DNA from: a bacterium | GTDB lineage: Bacteria > Vulcanimicrobiota > Vulcanimicrobiia > Vulcanimicrobiales > Vulcanimicrobiaceae | Reading direction: 5' to 3' | DNA length: 64,000 nt | NCBI GenBank assembly: GCA_021805775.1 | Contig: JAJZED010000001.1 | Span: 22,250 to 86,249, forward strand | Shown here: piece after piece, positions 35,602-45,649 of the stretch | Layout: each line of letters starts with the position of its first letter | Position numbering within the stretch: the first letter of the stretch is position 1 | Notes under the pieces: model-generated | What the model saw: only the letters and a program-made list of their open reading frames with translations | Databases searched by the model: none | What the model was told of the DNA's origin: nothing | Made by a program: the position numbers and the translations under genes

Positions 35602-37470
35602 TTACTTCGCTTCTTTGAACTCGGCGTCGATTGCATCGTCGGGCGCGGCGCTCGACGATGCGCCGTTTGCTGCGCCGTTCGATGCCTGGCCGTTCGCGGA
35701 TTCGGCACCGGCGGCATCGCCTTCGGGCGTCGCTCCGGTACTCTTGTAGAGCAGCTCTGCCATTTTGTAGCTCGCGCTCTGCAACTTTTCGATCGAAGCC
35801 TTGATCTCGGCAGCCGTGCCGTTCTCGCTGAGCTTCTTGAGTTCGGCGAGAGCGCTCTCGACTTCGCCGCGGGCGGCTGCGTCGAGTTTCTCCCCGACCT
35901 CTTTGAGCGATTTTTCGGTCGAGTAAGTTAGGCTCGACGCGGTATTTCGCACCTCTGCTTCTTCGCGCTTTGCCTTGTCGGCAGCCGCCTGAAGTTCGGC
36001 GTCCTTGACCATCCGCTCGACTTCCTCTTTGTTGAGGTTGGTCGATGCGGTGATAGTGATCTGCTGTTCTTTGCCCGTTCCGAGATCTTTCGCACCGACA
36101 TTGACGATGCCGTTGGCATCGATATTGAAGGTCACTTCGATCTGCGGTACGCCGCGCGGTGCGGGCGGAAGCCCTTCGAGCCGGAAGCGTCCCAGGGTCT
36201 TGTTGTCGCCGGCCATTGGGCGTTCGCCTTGCAGAATGTGAATATCCACGCTGGTTTGGCCGTCCTCGGCGGTTGTAAAAACCTGCGATTTCTTCGTCGG
36301 GATCGTCGTGTTCCGTTCGATCAGCGTCGTCATAACGCCGCCCATCGTTTCGAGCCCCAGTGAGAGCGGGGTAACGTCGAGAAGCACGACGTCGCGCACT
36401 TCACCGGAGAGAACGCCCGCCTGAATCGCCGCACCAACCGCGACGACTTCGTCGGGGTTGACGGTGAGGTTCGGGTCTTTGCCGGTGAGCTTACGGACGA
36501 GTTCGAGAATGACGGGCATGCGGGTCGATCCGCCGACCATCACCACTTCATCGATCTGCGAAATGTCGATTTTCGCATCGGCGAGAGCGCTCTTGAAAGG
36601 ATTGATGCAACGGTCGGTGAGATCGCTCGTGATCTCTTCGAACTTCGCGCGCGTCAAGGTGTATTCGAGATGCTTGGGGCCTTCGGCATCGGCGGTAATG
36701 AACGGTAGGTTGATCGTCGTCTGAACGACTGCGGAGAGTTCGATCTTTGCCTTCTCGGCGGCCTCGGTGAGGCGCTGCATCGCCTGCTTATCCTTGGAGA
36801 GATCGATTCCCTGATCTTTGCGGAATTCGCCGACGATCCATTCGACGACGCGATGATCGTAATCGTCGCCGCCGAGACGGGTATCGCCGTTGGTCGATTT
36901 TACTTCGAAGACGCCGTCCCCGACTTCGAGGATCGAGACATCGAAGGTGCCGCCGCCGAGATCCCATACGAGGATCGTCTCGTTGCCTTTTTTGTCGAGT
37001 CCATACGCGAGTGCGGCAGCGGTCGGTTCGTTGATGATGCGGAGCACTTCAAGCCCCGCAATTTTTCCGGCGTCCTTCGTCGCTTGACGTTGAGCGTCGT
37101 TGAAATAGGCGGGGACCGTGATCACCGCCTGGGTGACTCGCTCGCCGAGATAGTTGCTCGCGTCGTTCACGAGCTTTTGCAGAACCATCGCCGAGATCTC
37201 TTGCGGGGTGTAATCCTTGCCGTCGATCTTCACGCGATAGTCGCCCTCACCCATGTGGCGTTTGATCGAAGAGATCGTGCGCTCCGGATTGGTGACGGCC
37301 TGACGCTTTGCGAGTTGTCCGACGAGACGCTCGCCGGTTTTCGAGAAGGCCACGACCGACGGAGTCGTGCGCGATCCTTCCGAGTTTGCGATAACGGTGG
37401 GCGAGTTGCCCTCCATTACGGCGACGACCGAGTTGGTCGTGCCGAGGTCGATTCCGACCACTTTAGCCAT
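35602..37470 (-). CDS. dnaK: Chaperone DnaK (Hsp70)
   Basis: 622 residues. N-terminal ATPase domain begins [13 protein letters not shown]; other signatures are [32 protein letters not shown] and [10 protein letters not shown]. The substrate-binding domain follows, with [12 protein letters not shown] and [18 protein letters not shown]. The C-terminus is an Ala/Gly/Asn-rich tail ending [12 protein letters not shown]. It holds and refolds unfolded proteins with DnaJ and GrpE. The order dnaK-grpE-dnaJ, without hrcA or hspR beside it, resembles actinobacterial or deep-branching genomes. No CIRCE or HAIR element was seen upstream. Confidence 0.97.
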   Translation of the reverse strand: MAKVVGIDLGTTNSVVAVMEGNSPTVIANSEGSRTTPSVVAFSKTGERLVGQLAKRQAVTNPERTISSIKRHMGEGDYRVKIDGKDYTPQEISAMVLQKLVNDASNYLGERVTQAVITVPAYFNDAQRQATKDAGKIAGLEVLRIINEPTAAALAYGLDKKGNETILVWDLGGGTFDVSILEVGDGVFEVKSTNGDTRLGGDDYDHRVVEWIVGEFRKDQGIDLSKDKQAMQRLTEAAEKAKIELSAVVQTTINLPFITADAEGPKHLEYTLTRAKFEEITSDLTDRCINPFKSALADAKIDISQIDEVVMVGGSTRMPVILELVRKLTGKDPNLTVNPDEVVAVGAAIQAGVLSGEVRDVVLLDVTPLSLGLETMGGVMTTLIERNTTIPTKKSQVFTTAEDGQTSVDIHILQGERPMAGDNKTLGRFRLEGLPPAPRGVPQIEVTFNIDANGIVNVGAKDLGTGKEQQITITASTNLNKEEVERMVKDAELQAAADKAKREEAEVRNTASSLTYSTEKSLKEVGEKLDAAARGEVESALAELKKLSENGTAAEIKASIEKLQSASYKMAELLYKSTGATPEGDAAGAESANGQASNGAANGASSSAAPDDAIDAEFKEAK

Positions 37471-37749
37471 GAAGTTTTACCTCGTTGATGTGATGTGAAC
37501 CCCGAGCGCGCCCCGGACCAGCTTGATCGGGCGATCGGGCGGTCGAGCCGAGGCGCGCGCACATTCGAGGTTGGTGTGCGCGTCGCGACGAGTCGGCGAC
37601 GCTTCGATCGTTCGACGACGCCTTGCCGCTTACGAACGAATTCGGGCTTGGTTGCCTGCCCCATACTACAACAAGGAGCGGCAATTTGTTCCGCTCCTTG
37701 TAACAGCAGGGCTCCCCTTTAGGTTGCGCTCCCCTTGGAGCGCTTCGCG
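37471..37749. promoter_or_regulatory. htrA-dnaK intergenic region with an 11-9-11 inverted repeat
   Basis: The 279 bp hold no convincing gene. Bases 37671-37701 form ACAAGGAGCGG, nine bases, CCGCTCCTTGT: a perfect 11-bp inverted repeat with a 9-base spacer, the CIRCE geometry but not its sequence. It lies about 200 bp upstream of dnaK and 49 bp after the htrA stop. It may be an htrA transcript hairpin (without a U-run) or an operator. I could not pin a sigma promoter. Confidence 0.5.
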
Positions 37750-38946
37750 CTAGGGAACCGTTCCCGCGGTCGCCGGGCGCTCGGTTAGCGTCACCGCCGC
37801 GAACTTCTTGAGTCCTTGGGCCCAGAGATCGATCCGGACGACCGTTCCCGGTTTCTTCGCGGCGATATATTTCACGAGATCTTGCGTCTTGGTGAAACTC
37901 TTGCCGTCGACTTGGAGAATGACGTTGCCGGGCTCGAGCCCCGCCTTATCGGCCGGCGAACCGGGAACGACGGCGATGACGGCGATGCCGTTGGGGCCCG
38001 ACGCATAGCCGATCTGATTCCGTAAACCCGGAGTGAGATCGGCCATCTGGATCCCCATATAGCCTTCGTTGGTCCCTTGGGTGATGCCGGGGTGGGCGAG
38101 CATCTCGGCGACGACACGCTGCACCGTGTTCGCCGGGATGGCGAAACCGATGCCTTGGGCGTATGCCGATTTCACCGTCGACTGGTTGATGCCGATCACC
38201 TTGCCGTGGTCGTCGATCAACGGGCCGCCGGAGTTCCCGGGGTTGATCGGTGCGGAAGTTTGCAGAAGCCCTTTGAAATCGATCGTCTGCCCGCTATCGT
38301 TCTGGATCGGCTCGTTGCGATTGAACGCTGAGACGATACCCAGCGTCACCGTCTGCTGGAGCTCGAGCGGCTCGCCGATCGCGATCGCCCACTGCCCCTG
38401 CTCGACGCGATCGAAGTTGGCGAACTGCAGCGGCGGCGGCAGTTTTTTATAGCCGTCGACCCGGATGATCGCAAGGTCGGCCCCGATGTTCTCGGCGACG
38501 ACATGTGCCGGCACGTGATCGCCGTCGGCAAAGACCACCGTCAACTTGGTGATATTGCCGCCCTGTGGCGGGGTGACCACGTGCGCGTTGGTCACGATAT
38601 CGCCCTTCGTGTCGTAAACGAAGCCGGAACCCGATGCCTTCCCTTTGTACGGCTCTTCGACGCCTGGGCCGCCCTGGCCGAAGAAGCCTTGGAAGAACGG
38701 TACGACGCGCTGGCCGTTGACGTCGAGCTGGATTGCGACGACGGAGGGTTTCGTGCGCTTGACCGCCGAGACGATGCGATCTTGGTCGCTGATCCCTTGG
38801 AGCGGCGCGGCGGAGACCGCCGGAAGCGAGTGGTTTGGCCCGGCGACGCCGGTAAAATGCGTGCTGGCGTAGAGCATCATCAAAAAGCTGCCGACGCTCG
38901 CGCCGACGAGAGCGATGATGAGGGTGGGGAGAACGCGTTGTTTCAC
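37750..38946 (-). CDS. HtrA/DegP-like serine protease
   Basis: 398 residues. An N-terminal hydrophobic anchor (about 7-27), then a trypsin-like domain with the triad His in VTNAHVV, Asp in GADLAIIRVD and Ser in NPGNSGGPLID, and one C-terminal PDZ domain (VVPGSPADKAGLEPGNVILQVDGK). Such proteases degrade or refold misfolded envelope proteins. A single PDZ and a membrane anchor make it closer to DegS/HhoA than to DegP. It precedes dnaK on the same strand, which fits a stress cluster. Confidence 0.92.
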   Translation of the reverse strand: MKQRVLPTLIIALVGASVGSFLMMLYASTHFTGVAGPNHSLPAVSAAPLQGISDQDRIVSAVKRTKPSVVAIQLDVNGQRVVPFFQGFFGQGGPGVEEPYKGKASGSGFVYDTKGDIVTNAHVVTPPQGGNITKLTVVFADGDHVPAHVVAENIGADLAIIRVDGYKKLPPPLQFANFDRVEQGQWAIAIGEPLELQQTVTLGIVSAFNRNEPIQNDSGQTIDFKGLLQTSAPINPGNSGGPLIDDHGKVIGINQSTVKSAYAQGIGFAIPANTVQRVVAEMLAHPGITQGTNEGYMGIQMADLTPGLRNQIGYASGPNGIAVIAVVPGSPADKAGLEPGNVILQVDGKSFTKTQDLVKYIAAKKPGTVVRIDLWAQGLKKFAAVTLTERPATAGTVP

Positions 38947-38980
38947 AGTTATAAATGCTCCATGCTGTGGAGAAGGCTCG

Positions 38981-39724
38981 TTACGATTGAGGGATTGCCT
39001 CTCGTTGAACGACGGAACCTTCCGAAAAGTGCCCGTGCGGGGTCGGCGTATCGGAAAGAATCAGGCCGTCGCGAAGGCGTACGACGCGATTTGCGCGCTC
39101 GGCGACCTCTTCGTCGTGGGTGACGACCACGATCGTGCGCCCCGATCTGTGGAGGCTCTTGAAGAGCGAGAGAATCTCCTCGCTCGTCGCGGTGTCGAGA
39201 TTGCCGGTCGGCTCGTCGGCGAGCAGCACCGCCGGGTTGTTGATCAACGCGCGCGCGATCGCGACTCGCTGCTGCTGGCCGCCCGAGAGCTCGCTGGGGC
39301 GGTGGTGCGCGCGATCGGCGAGCCCGACTTCGGCGAGCGCGCGTTGCGCGCGCTCGCGGCGTTCCTTCGGTGAGACTTTTGCATAAAAGAGCGGCAACGA
39401 GACGTTCTTCATCGCATCGGTACGAGGTAGCAGGTTGAAACCTTGGAAGATGAAGCCGAGTTTTTCCAGGCGTATCTTCGCCAGCGCGCGATCGTCGAGT
39501 GCGGAAACGTCGATTCCGTCGAGTCGATAGTTGCCCAAGGTCGGTCGGTCGAGGCAACCGATAACGTTCATGAGGGTCGATTTCCCCGAACCCGACGGGC
39601 CCATGATAGCAACGTATTCGCCGCGTTCGATGCGAAGGGTGACACCGCGCAGCGCCTGTACCTCGATGCTGCCGGTTTTGTAGGTCTTGACGATCTCTTG
39701 GAGATCGATCGCGATATCATTCAT
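38981..39724 (-). CDS. MacB-like ABC transporter ATPase
   Basis: 247 residues. Walker [26 protein letters not shown] signature, Walker [13 protein letters not shown], and the [11 protein letters not shown] start typical of the MacB/LolD class. The N-terminal 20 residues add a short coupling helix region. It overlaps the upstream permease by 8 bp. It energises the MacB-type transport of the two adjoining permeases; such systems export macrolides, toxins or lipoproteins through an adaptor and TolC. Confidence 0.93.
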   Translation of the reverse strand: MNDIAIDLQEIVKTYKTGSIEVQALRGVTLRIERGEYVAIMGPSGSGKSTLMNVIGCLDRPTLGNYRLDGIDVSALDDRALAKIRLEKLGFIFQGFNLLPRTDAMKNVSLPLFYAKVSPKERRERAQRALAEVGLADRAHHRPSELSGGQQQRVAIARALINNPAVLLADEPTGNLDTATSEEILSLFKSLHRSGRTIVVVTHDEEVAERANRVVRLRDGLILSDTPTPHGHFSEGSVVQREAIPQS

Positions 39725-40925
39725 AGCGTAATGCCTCTATGGGATCGACGGAAGCCGCGCGCAGCGCGGGAAGCGTTCCGAAGACGAGGGTGACGATCGT
39801 TGCGAAAAGAGTAGCGAGCAAGATTGCCTGCGTCCAGGGTAACGCGGCGATCGTTCCCGAGATGCGTGCGATGAGAATTTGTTGAGCGAGCTCTCCGATT
39901 CCAAGCCCGGCGAGCATCCCGATGAGCGAACCGCTAAACGCCAGAACGAACGCTTCGACGAAAAATTGGATAAGAATTGTCGCCCGCGAAGCGCCGATAG
40001 CACGTCGAATGCCGATCTCGCGCGTGCGTTCGCTCACAGAAACGAAGAGGATGTTCATGATGCCGATACCGGCGACCAAGAGCGAGATCGCCCCGACCGC
40101 GCCGACGATCGTGCCGATGACGCCGAAGAAGCCGTCGACCTTTTTGGTGAAAAATCCGAAATCGAAGGTTTGGTAGATCGATCCGCCGTGGGCATCGGAG
40201 AGCACGCGCTTGGCGTTTGCTTCCAACGTCGCTAACGTTGCATCGCGACTGCCGAGAACCTGAATGCCGAAGAGCGGGCGTCCGCGCTGGTAGTCGTTGT
40301 AGAAAGTGGTGTAGGGGATCACTACATCGTTGTTGATATCGAAGCCCAACGACGCGGTCGAGAGCGTCGCCGGCCCGAGAATTCCGGCGACGACGTAACG
40401 TTTCGGACCGACGTAGACCGACTGCCCGAGAACCGTCTCGGGGTCGGCGGCGTGCGGGAAAAGCCGTTTGTAGGCCTTGGCGGAGAGAACGCAGACCGGG
40501 GTCGCGTTTTCGACATCGCTGCGGGTGATCGCATGCCCTGCGACCACGGGTGCGGTGCTGAAGCGACGGTAAGATTCGCCGCCGAATTTCAACATGATGT
40601 GTTGGTGCCCGGCGCTGACGATCGTGCGCGTTTGGCCGAACGGGATGGCCGTTTCGACTCCGGGCACATTCCGGTCGAGGAGTTTGAGATCGGAGAGCCC
40701 GAGGTTCGCTCGCTGCGTGCTGCCTTGCGTCGATTTCGGGAAAATGAAGAACGTGTTCATGTTGATGCCGCGAAAAGCGCCGTTGACGGCGGCCGCCATG
40801 CCGGCTGCGGCGACCTGGATGGATATAATCGCCGCAACCCCGACGACGAGCCCGACGAGCGTTAGCACCGTGCGCGTCAGATTCGCTTGCATGAGTTCGA
40901 GCGTTTCGCGAATGTAATCGACCAT
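39717..40925 (-). CDS. MacB-like ABC permease, second copy
   Basis: 402 residues with the MacB layout: one N-terminal membrane helix, a periplasmic domain (about 45-270), then three helices. [14 protein letters not shown] and the terminal DPIEALRYE are family signatures. It lies one base after the preceding permease stop (40927), and its 3' end overlaps the ATPase gene by 8 bp. Two unlike permease genes in tandem suggest a heterodimeric transporter, since MacB proper is a homodimer. Confidence 0.92.
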   Translation of the reverse strand: MVDYIRETLELMQANLTRTVLTLVGLVVGVAAIISIQVAAAGMAAAVNGAFRGINMNTFFIFPKSTQGSTQRANLGLSDLKLLDRNVPGVETAIPFGQTRTIVSAGHQHIMLKFGGESYRRFSTAPVVAGHAITRSDVENATPVCVLSAKAYKRLFPHAADPETVLGQSVYVGPKRYVVAGILGPATLSTASLGFDINNDVVIPYTTFYNDYQRGRPLFGIQVLGSRDATLATLEANAKRVLSDAHGGSIYQTFDFGFFTKKVDGFFGVIGTIVGAVGAISLLVAGIGIMNILFVSVSERTREIGIRRAIGASRATILIQFFVEAFVLAFSGSLIGMLAGLGIGELAQQILIARISGTIAALPWTQAILLATLFATIVTLVFGTLPALRAASVDPIEALRYE

Positions 40926-40926
40926 C

Positions 40927-42114
40927 TCAGCTCCGCAAGGCTATGACGGGATCGAGTTTTCCGGCGCGGATCGCCGGATAGGCGCCGAAGCCGATACCGA
41001 TGCCGATGGTAAAGAATGCGGCGATTGAGAGCACCAGCGCCCACGGAACCGGCGCGCTCCCGGCAAAATGCACGATGCTGCCTTGGAGCGCGAGCACGAT
41101 AAGGACGCCGAAAATGCTCCCGATCGCCCCGCCGATGATCGAGAGAATCGTCGCTTCGATTAAAAATTGCAACGAGATATCTCCCGAACTCGCACCGATC
41201 GACTTGCGGATACCGATCTCGCGAGTTCGTTCGTTTACCGAAACCAACATGATGTTCATGATGCCGATGCCGGCAACGCAGAGGGCGATCCCGCCGATGA
41301 GCGTGATGCCGATGCCGATGCCGCCGAGGACGCGGGAGAAAACGCCGAGCGATTTCGCCTGGTCCTGGATCGTGTATTTTGCGTGCGGTCCGTGGAGGTT
41401 CTTGAGAGCGGCCTTCGCCGCTGCCGTTACCTGTGCCGATGTGAGGCCGGGTGCGGAATAAAAAATAATTCCGTCGATCGGGCCCGGGGCGATGCGGTGC
41501 ATCGTGGTATAAGGGACGTAGATTGCGTCGCCGATGGCGCTGCTAAGTAGGCTGCCGGTGGCATCGAAAACACCGACGATGCGCAGGCGAGCGTTGCCGA
41601 CGGAGATGCTTCGTCCAACCGGATCTTCATGCGGAAAGAGCGTCTTGCGCGCTTCTTTTGAGATCATGGCGACGTTCGCTGAAGCCAAAACGTCGTTGTG
41701 ATCGAGCTTGCGGCCCTCGAGGATCACCATCGCATTGTCGCCTTTGTCGGTTCCGTGGAGCTGCGGATAATGGGTCTTCCCGCCGACATTTACCGGAAAC
41801 GGACGACCGAAATATCCCGCGTAGGCCGAGGCTATAGCGCCGTTACTCCGGGCGACGAAGCGAGCGACATCGCGGTAATAGAGCGTCGCCGCAAGCGGAT
41901 TATCGGACGATCGATCGACGAACGCGACCCACCCGACCGAATCGGCGTTACCGAGCGATTTCTCTAGACCGAGCGAACCCGCTTGGCTGAGTCCCAAGAC
42001 GGCGATCGTCGACGCGATTCCGATGATCGTACCGAGAAGCGAGAGCGCCGATCGAAGGCGATTGCGCCAGAGGGAGGCGAAGGCTTCTTCGATGTAGGCA
42101 GCGAGAACGCTCAC
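40927..42114 (-). CDS. MacB-like ABC permease, first copy
   Basis: 395 residues with the same layout as the next gene: N-terminal helix (NRLRSALSLLGTIIGIASTIAV), a periplasmic domain, three C-terminal helices, with [14 protein letters not shown] and a C-terminal KLDPVIALRS. It overlaps the adaptor gene by 4 bp at its start. Differences from the second permease run through the periplasmic domain, so they are not recent duplicates. Confidence 0.92.
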   Translation of the reverse strand: MSVLAAYIEEAFASLWRNRLRSALSLLGTIIGIASTIAVLGLSQAGSLGLEKSLGNADSVGWVAFVDRSSDNPLAATLYYRDVARFVARSNGAIASAYAGYFGRPFPVNVGGKTHYPQLHGTDKGDNAMVILEGRKLDHNDVLASANVAMISKEARKTLFPHEDPVGRSISVGNARLRIVGVFDATGSLLSSAIGDAIYVPYTTMHRIAPGPIDGIIFYSAPGLTSAQVTAAAKAALKNLHGPHAKYTIQDQAKSLGVFSRVLGGIGIGITLIGGIALCVAGIGIMNIMLVSVNERTREIGIRKSIGASSGDISLQFLIEATILSIIGGAIGSIFGVLIVLALQGSIVHFAGSAPVPWALVLSIAAFFTIGIGIGFGAYPAIRAGKLDPVIALRS

Positions 42115-43406
42115 GGAGTACCCGAGGGGCTGCTCTGCGGAATCGGGAGGATACGCATACCTTCGTGTAATACGGGGAGCGCCGTCGCGACGACCGTTTC
42201 GCCTGCGGTGAGTCCCGAGCGAACGACGCTCTGAACGTCGTTGCTCTTGCCGAGTACGACTGCAACTTCATGGGCCTTGCCGCCGCGTACGAGCCAGACC
42301 TTCGTTTGCTTCTTCACGTGAACGATTGCGGCGGTCGGTACGACGAGCGCGTGCGGAATGCTCGTCGTGAGAATATCGACGTTCGCGGTCATTCCGTCGC
42401 GCAGCACCGGACTCGTCTCGTCGAGCGCAATCGTCGTCAGAACTTCGCGTGCCGTCGAGCCGGCATCGGTGGAGCGGGTGGCAATCGGCGAGATACGCTC
42501 GATGTGCCCGTGGAGGGTGGTGTGGGGAAAATCTTCGCTCGTTACGTTGACCGGCATGCCGAGTTTAACGGCGTGAACGTCTTGTTCGTCGACTTGTGCT
42601 TGGACGACGTAGGCGCTGCCCTCGGCGATGGTAAACATTGCTTGCCCGGCAGAGACGGCGTCTCCGGGAAGAATCGTGCGGTTCGCGTCGGTGGGGCGCG
42701 GCGCAACGCTCTGAATGATGCCGTCGAACGGCGCGACGATGCGTTCGAAGCCGAGTTGTTGTTGGGCCTGGTCGTTGAGGATCTTTGATTTCAAGGCCTG
42801 CGCTTTCGCAGCTTGCACCGAACTCGTGCCGTAACCGGTCACCGCGCCGAGTTTAAGTTGCTCGACCGATTGATCGTAAGCGACTTTTGCCTGCTCTTCC
42901 TTCGCGCGGTCGGCATCGAGTTGGCTACGTGGAATCGCCTTGTCGGCGTAGAGCGTCTCGTCGGCCTTTAGGACTCGGAGTGCCTCGTCGAGGTTGCTTC
43001 GTGCGGTGTCGACCCCGGCCTGATACTGCACGCGAGCGTTACGTTCTTGAATTGCAGCGGTGCTAACGTTTGCGACCGAACTCTGATAATCGGCGAGAGC
43101 GCCGGCGGCGTTTGCGTCGAGCGACGGGTTTTCGATCGTAGCGAGAACCTCACCGGCACGCACGCGATCGCCCGCCTTTACATCGAGGGTCGCGAGATTT
43201 CCGCCGACTAAAGCCGGAATCGTCTCCATGTGCGGGTGCATTACGGTGCCGTTCTCCGGAAGCTTCACCACGAATGTCGTCGGTTCGAGTTTAATCGTTT
43301 TAACGGCGACGGAGTTGGTCGTATGCGGACGGAACGCAAGCGCCAACCCGATGAGAATTATCGCGACGACGGCAGCGAGGACGAAAAACCGGGCTTTCTT
43401 ATTCAT
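42111..43406 (-). CDS. Periplasmic adaptor (MacA/HlyD family)
   Basis: 431 residues. One N-terminal membrane segment (about 8-26), a lipoyl-like domain (VKAGDRVRAGEVLATIENP), a long coiled-coil hairpin (about 80-190), a second lipoyl half (IVAPFDGIIQSVAPR), and a beta-barrel/membrane-proximal domain with KLGMPVNVTSEDFP. It links the MacB permeases to TolC. The stop overlaps the permease start by 4 bp and the start lies 8 bp after the TolC-like gene. Confidence 0.92.
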   Translation of the reverse strand: MNKKARFFVLAAVVAIILIGLALAFRPHTTNSVAVKTIKLEPTTFVVKLPENGTVMHPHMETIPALVGGNLATLDVKAGDRVRAGEVLATIENPSLDANAAGALADYQSSVANVSTAAIQERNARVQYQAGVDTARSNLDEALRVLKADETLYADKAIPRSQLDADRAKEEQAKVAYDQSVEQLKLGAVTGYGTSSVQAAKAQALKSKILNDQAQQQLGFERIVAPFDGIIQSVAPRPTDANRTILPGDAVSAGQAMFTIAEGSAYVVQAQVDEQDVHAVKLGMPVNVTSEDFPHTTLHGHIERISPIATRSTDAGSTAREVLTTIALDETSPVLRDGMTANVDILTTSIPHALVVPTAAIVHVKKQTKVWLVRGGKAHEVAVVLGKSNDVQSVVRSGLTAGETVVATALPVLHEGMRILPIPQSSPSGTP

Positions 43407-43414
43407 AGTGCTCC

Positions 43415-44830
43415 TTAGTGAAGGTCGGCGACGGCGTTCGTCGGTGAAAAAATACCCATGGAGGTACGCAAGCGCACGAGCGCGTTGACGTAAGCCACGC
43501 GTGCGGCGATCAGGTCGTTTTGCGCCGAAATGGAAGTTTGCTGGGCCTGAACGACATCGGAGAGCGCGGCCACGCCCGCTCGATATTGAAGTTGCTTAAT
43601 GCGCGCGCTCTCGATGCCTAAGCGAGCTTCTTGTTTCGCAAAGCCCACTTGAGCGACCGCTGCTTTAGCGGCGCGATAGGCACTACGAACGTCGTTGAGC
43701 GCGACGAGTTTCGCATTCACCAAGGCAAGCTTTGCACTTCGCACCGCGGCCTCATAATTGACGCGCGATAAGCGGCGAGCTCCGTAATCGACAATCGGCA
43801 GATTGAAAGTTGAGACGGCCTGGATCTGCCAGAAGCCGGGGGTGCCGCGCGGAACGAGGATTTTATTCGGAATGAGTCCTGCGGCGTACTCGTTGTCGAG
43901 TTGTTGCTGCGTGAAGACGGCGTTGGTTGGTGAAAATTGATTGCCGACTGCGGCCGAGAGTTGAATTTGCGGGAAGAGTTGCGGGAGCCAGCTCTTGCGA
44001 TTGAGGTCGGCGACCCGAAGCGCATAGCGTGCGCTCGCGATATCGGCGCGGTTTGCCAAGGCGATTCGCTCGATTTTTTGCATCGACATCGCCGGGAGCG
44101 GCGGCATCGTGAGTTGTTTTGGCAGTGCGAAGGGCGTGCCGAGCGGGGCGCCGATGCTTTGACAGAGTGCGTCGCGGGCGTTTTCAACGTTTGCCCGGGC
44201 GGCAACGAGCGTCGATTCGCTGCGCGCGACGGCGACGCGTGCCGAGAGCACGTCAACACCGGCGGCGACCCCGGCGCGCTCTTTCACGCGGGCGTTTTGC
44301 AGCAGCAGTCTCTGATATTGAAGGTCGCCGCGATCGACGTTCACCATTTCTTCGTCCTGAACGACGGCGTTGTACGCACTCGTCACCGAGGTCGCCACCT
44401 GCGCCTGGGAATTGCGAAGATTCGCTTTCGCTTGTTCGAGGTTCGCCTTCGATACGGCGAGTTGGATGCCGGCGAGTCCCCCGGTTGTGAGCGTATATTG
44501 CGCCTGCAGTTGCGCGGTGTTCTGACTGAAAACGCTCTGTTGCTGCGCGCCGATGACGGCGTAGGCGCCACCGTAGTTGGAACTCTTTGACATGATGTTA
44601 TTGAGCGAGGCGCCGGCGGTCGGCAGATTTTGCGTTTTCTGCGTGGCGAAAGAAGATCGCGCCGCCGCTACCGCCGCCGTCGAAGCGGCGACCGTGGAGT
44701 TGTGCGCGAGTGCGTAGGCAACCGCCGCTCGTAAGTCGAGCGGCCGCGGTGCCGCGCCGGCTGGGCCGGCGAAGAGAGCTCCGGCGAGCAGCGCCGGAGC
44801 CGATATCCAAACGAAAAGTAGGCGACGCAT
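43415..44830 (-). CDS. TolC-family outer-membrane factor
   Basis: 471 residues from ATG 44830, giving a clean signal peptide (RRLLFVWISAPALLAGALFAGPAGA). A start at GTG 44851 adds seven basic residues and has no obvious Shine-Dalgarno. The rest has two homologous coiled-coil halves of outer-membrane efflux proteins (AVAYALAHNSTVAASTAAV; LALVNAKLVALNDVRSAYRAAKAAV). It forms a trimeric tunnel with the adaptor. An 11-bp inverted repeat surrounds the ATG (see 44817-44842). First gene of the five-gene exporter set. Confidence 0.93.
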   Translation of the reverse strand: MRRLLFVWISAPALLAGALFAGPAGAAPRPLDLRAAVAYALAHNSTVAASTAAVAAARSSFATQKTQNLPTAGASLNNIMSKSSNYGGAYAVIGAQQQSVFSQNTAQLQAQYTLTTGGLAGIQLAVSKANLEQAKANLRNSQAQVATSVTSAYNAVVQDEEMVNVDRGDLQYQRLLLQNARVKERAGVAAGVDVLSARVAVARSESTLVAARANVENARDALCQSIGAPLGTPFALPKQLTMPPLPAMSMQKIERIALANRADIASARYALRVADLNRKSWLPQLFPQIQLSAAVGNQFSPTNAVFTQQQLDNEYAAGLIPNKILVPRGTPGFWQIQAVSTFNLPIVDYGARRLSRVNYEAAVRSAKLALVNAKLVALNDVRSAYRAAKAAVAQVGFAKQEARLGIESARIKQLQYRAGVAALSDVVQAQQTSISAQNDLIAARVAYVNALVRLRTSMGIFSPTNAVADLH

Positions 44831-44842
44831 ACGTCGCCTACT
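44817..44842 (-). promoter_or_regulatory. Inverted repeat with the tolC-like start codon in its loop
   Basis: On the minus strand: AGTAGGCGACG, then TATG, then CGTCGCCTACT. The 11-bp arms are perfectly complementary, and the four-base loop contains ATG 44828-44830. In RNA this would place the initiator AUG in a tetraloop; in DNA it is a 26-bp palindrome suitable for a dimeric repressor. Confidence 0.55.
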
Positions 44843-44875
44843 ACGGGGCACGGGGGAAAAAGTTTCAGGGAACCG

Positions 44876-45649
44876 CTACGGGCTAGCCGATGCGCTCGTC
44901 GTCGGAGGGGTGCCATTGCTCGCGGCAGGGATTTGACGGGCGAACCCCGCGGCGAACAACGCCGGGATCAGCAGCACGACAAGCGCGGCCGCCCAGGCTT
45001 TGGGTGCCGCCAGACGAGCGATGCGCTGCATGAGGAGCGCGTTGAGCCAGAGCGCCCAGAGCGTGAACGGGGTGAATGACGCGAGCAACCCGGCGAGCTT
45101 GATATTCGCCGTTGGAATTACCGCCGCGAGCGAAAGTGAATTGCGAAAGATATCCATTTCACTTGTGAACGCATCGGGGCCGCGCAGCGCGAGCACGATG
45201 GAAGCGATAAGCGACCCGATTGAAATGACGGCGAACACATTCATGCTCGCGCACCAAAGTTGTTTAAACGTCGCTTTCCCGCTCAGAAGGGCGTTGCAAA
45301 GCAAGAGAACGACGGTCACGATTCCTACGCTAACGAAAACGCCGATCGGCGAGAAGACCCAAGCGAACTCCGAAAACTTCGCGGTGATTGAAAACACGGC
45401 CCTCGCGGCGGCCAATTGCTGCGCGTTCGTTGAAGCGGCGATGCCTCGTTCCATTATCAACCGAGCGAGATGTTGCTGGACCGGGCCGCTGGCCAACGAT
45501 GTGACGATCGTAAGGACCGAGGCGGCGATAAACGCCCAGCCCCAGGTTTGCTTCTCGGCGAGGCGGTCGAAGGCGCTCGCCGGGGCGACGACGATTTCGA
45601 CGAGGCTGGTGAGCCCCGCGTTCTCTTGAGGTGGTGGTGCAGTTGTCAT
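44876..45649 (-). CDS. Yip1-family membrane protein
   Basis: 257 residues. A soluble N-terminus with the Yip1-type LVEIVVAPASAFDRLAEKQTW, then about five membrane segments (about 37-55, 95-125, 135-160, 180-205, 215-235). The fold is associated with small membrane proteins near efflux genes, with no known biochemical role. It lies 45 bp before the TolC-like ATG on the same strand and may be co-transcribed with it. Confidence 0.75.
   Translation of the reverse strand: MTTAPPPQENAGLTSLVEIVVAPASAFDRLAEKQTWGWAFIAASVLTIVTSLASGPVQQHLARLIMERGIAASTNAQQLAAARAVFSITAKFSEFAWVFSPIGVFVSVGIVTVVLLLCNALLSGKATFKQLWCASMNVFAVISIGSLIASIVLALRGPDAFTSEMDIFRNSLSLAAVIPTANIKLAGLLASFTPFTLWALWLNALLMQRIARLAAPKAWAAALVVLLIPALFAAGFARQIPAASNGTPPTTSASASP

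Noticed and set aside
37471-37749. CIRCE or HAIR element before dnaK
   Set aside because: Neither TTAGCACTC-N9-GAGTGCTAA nor CTTGAGT-N7-ACTCAAG is present; only an unrelated inverted repeat was found.
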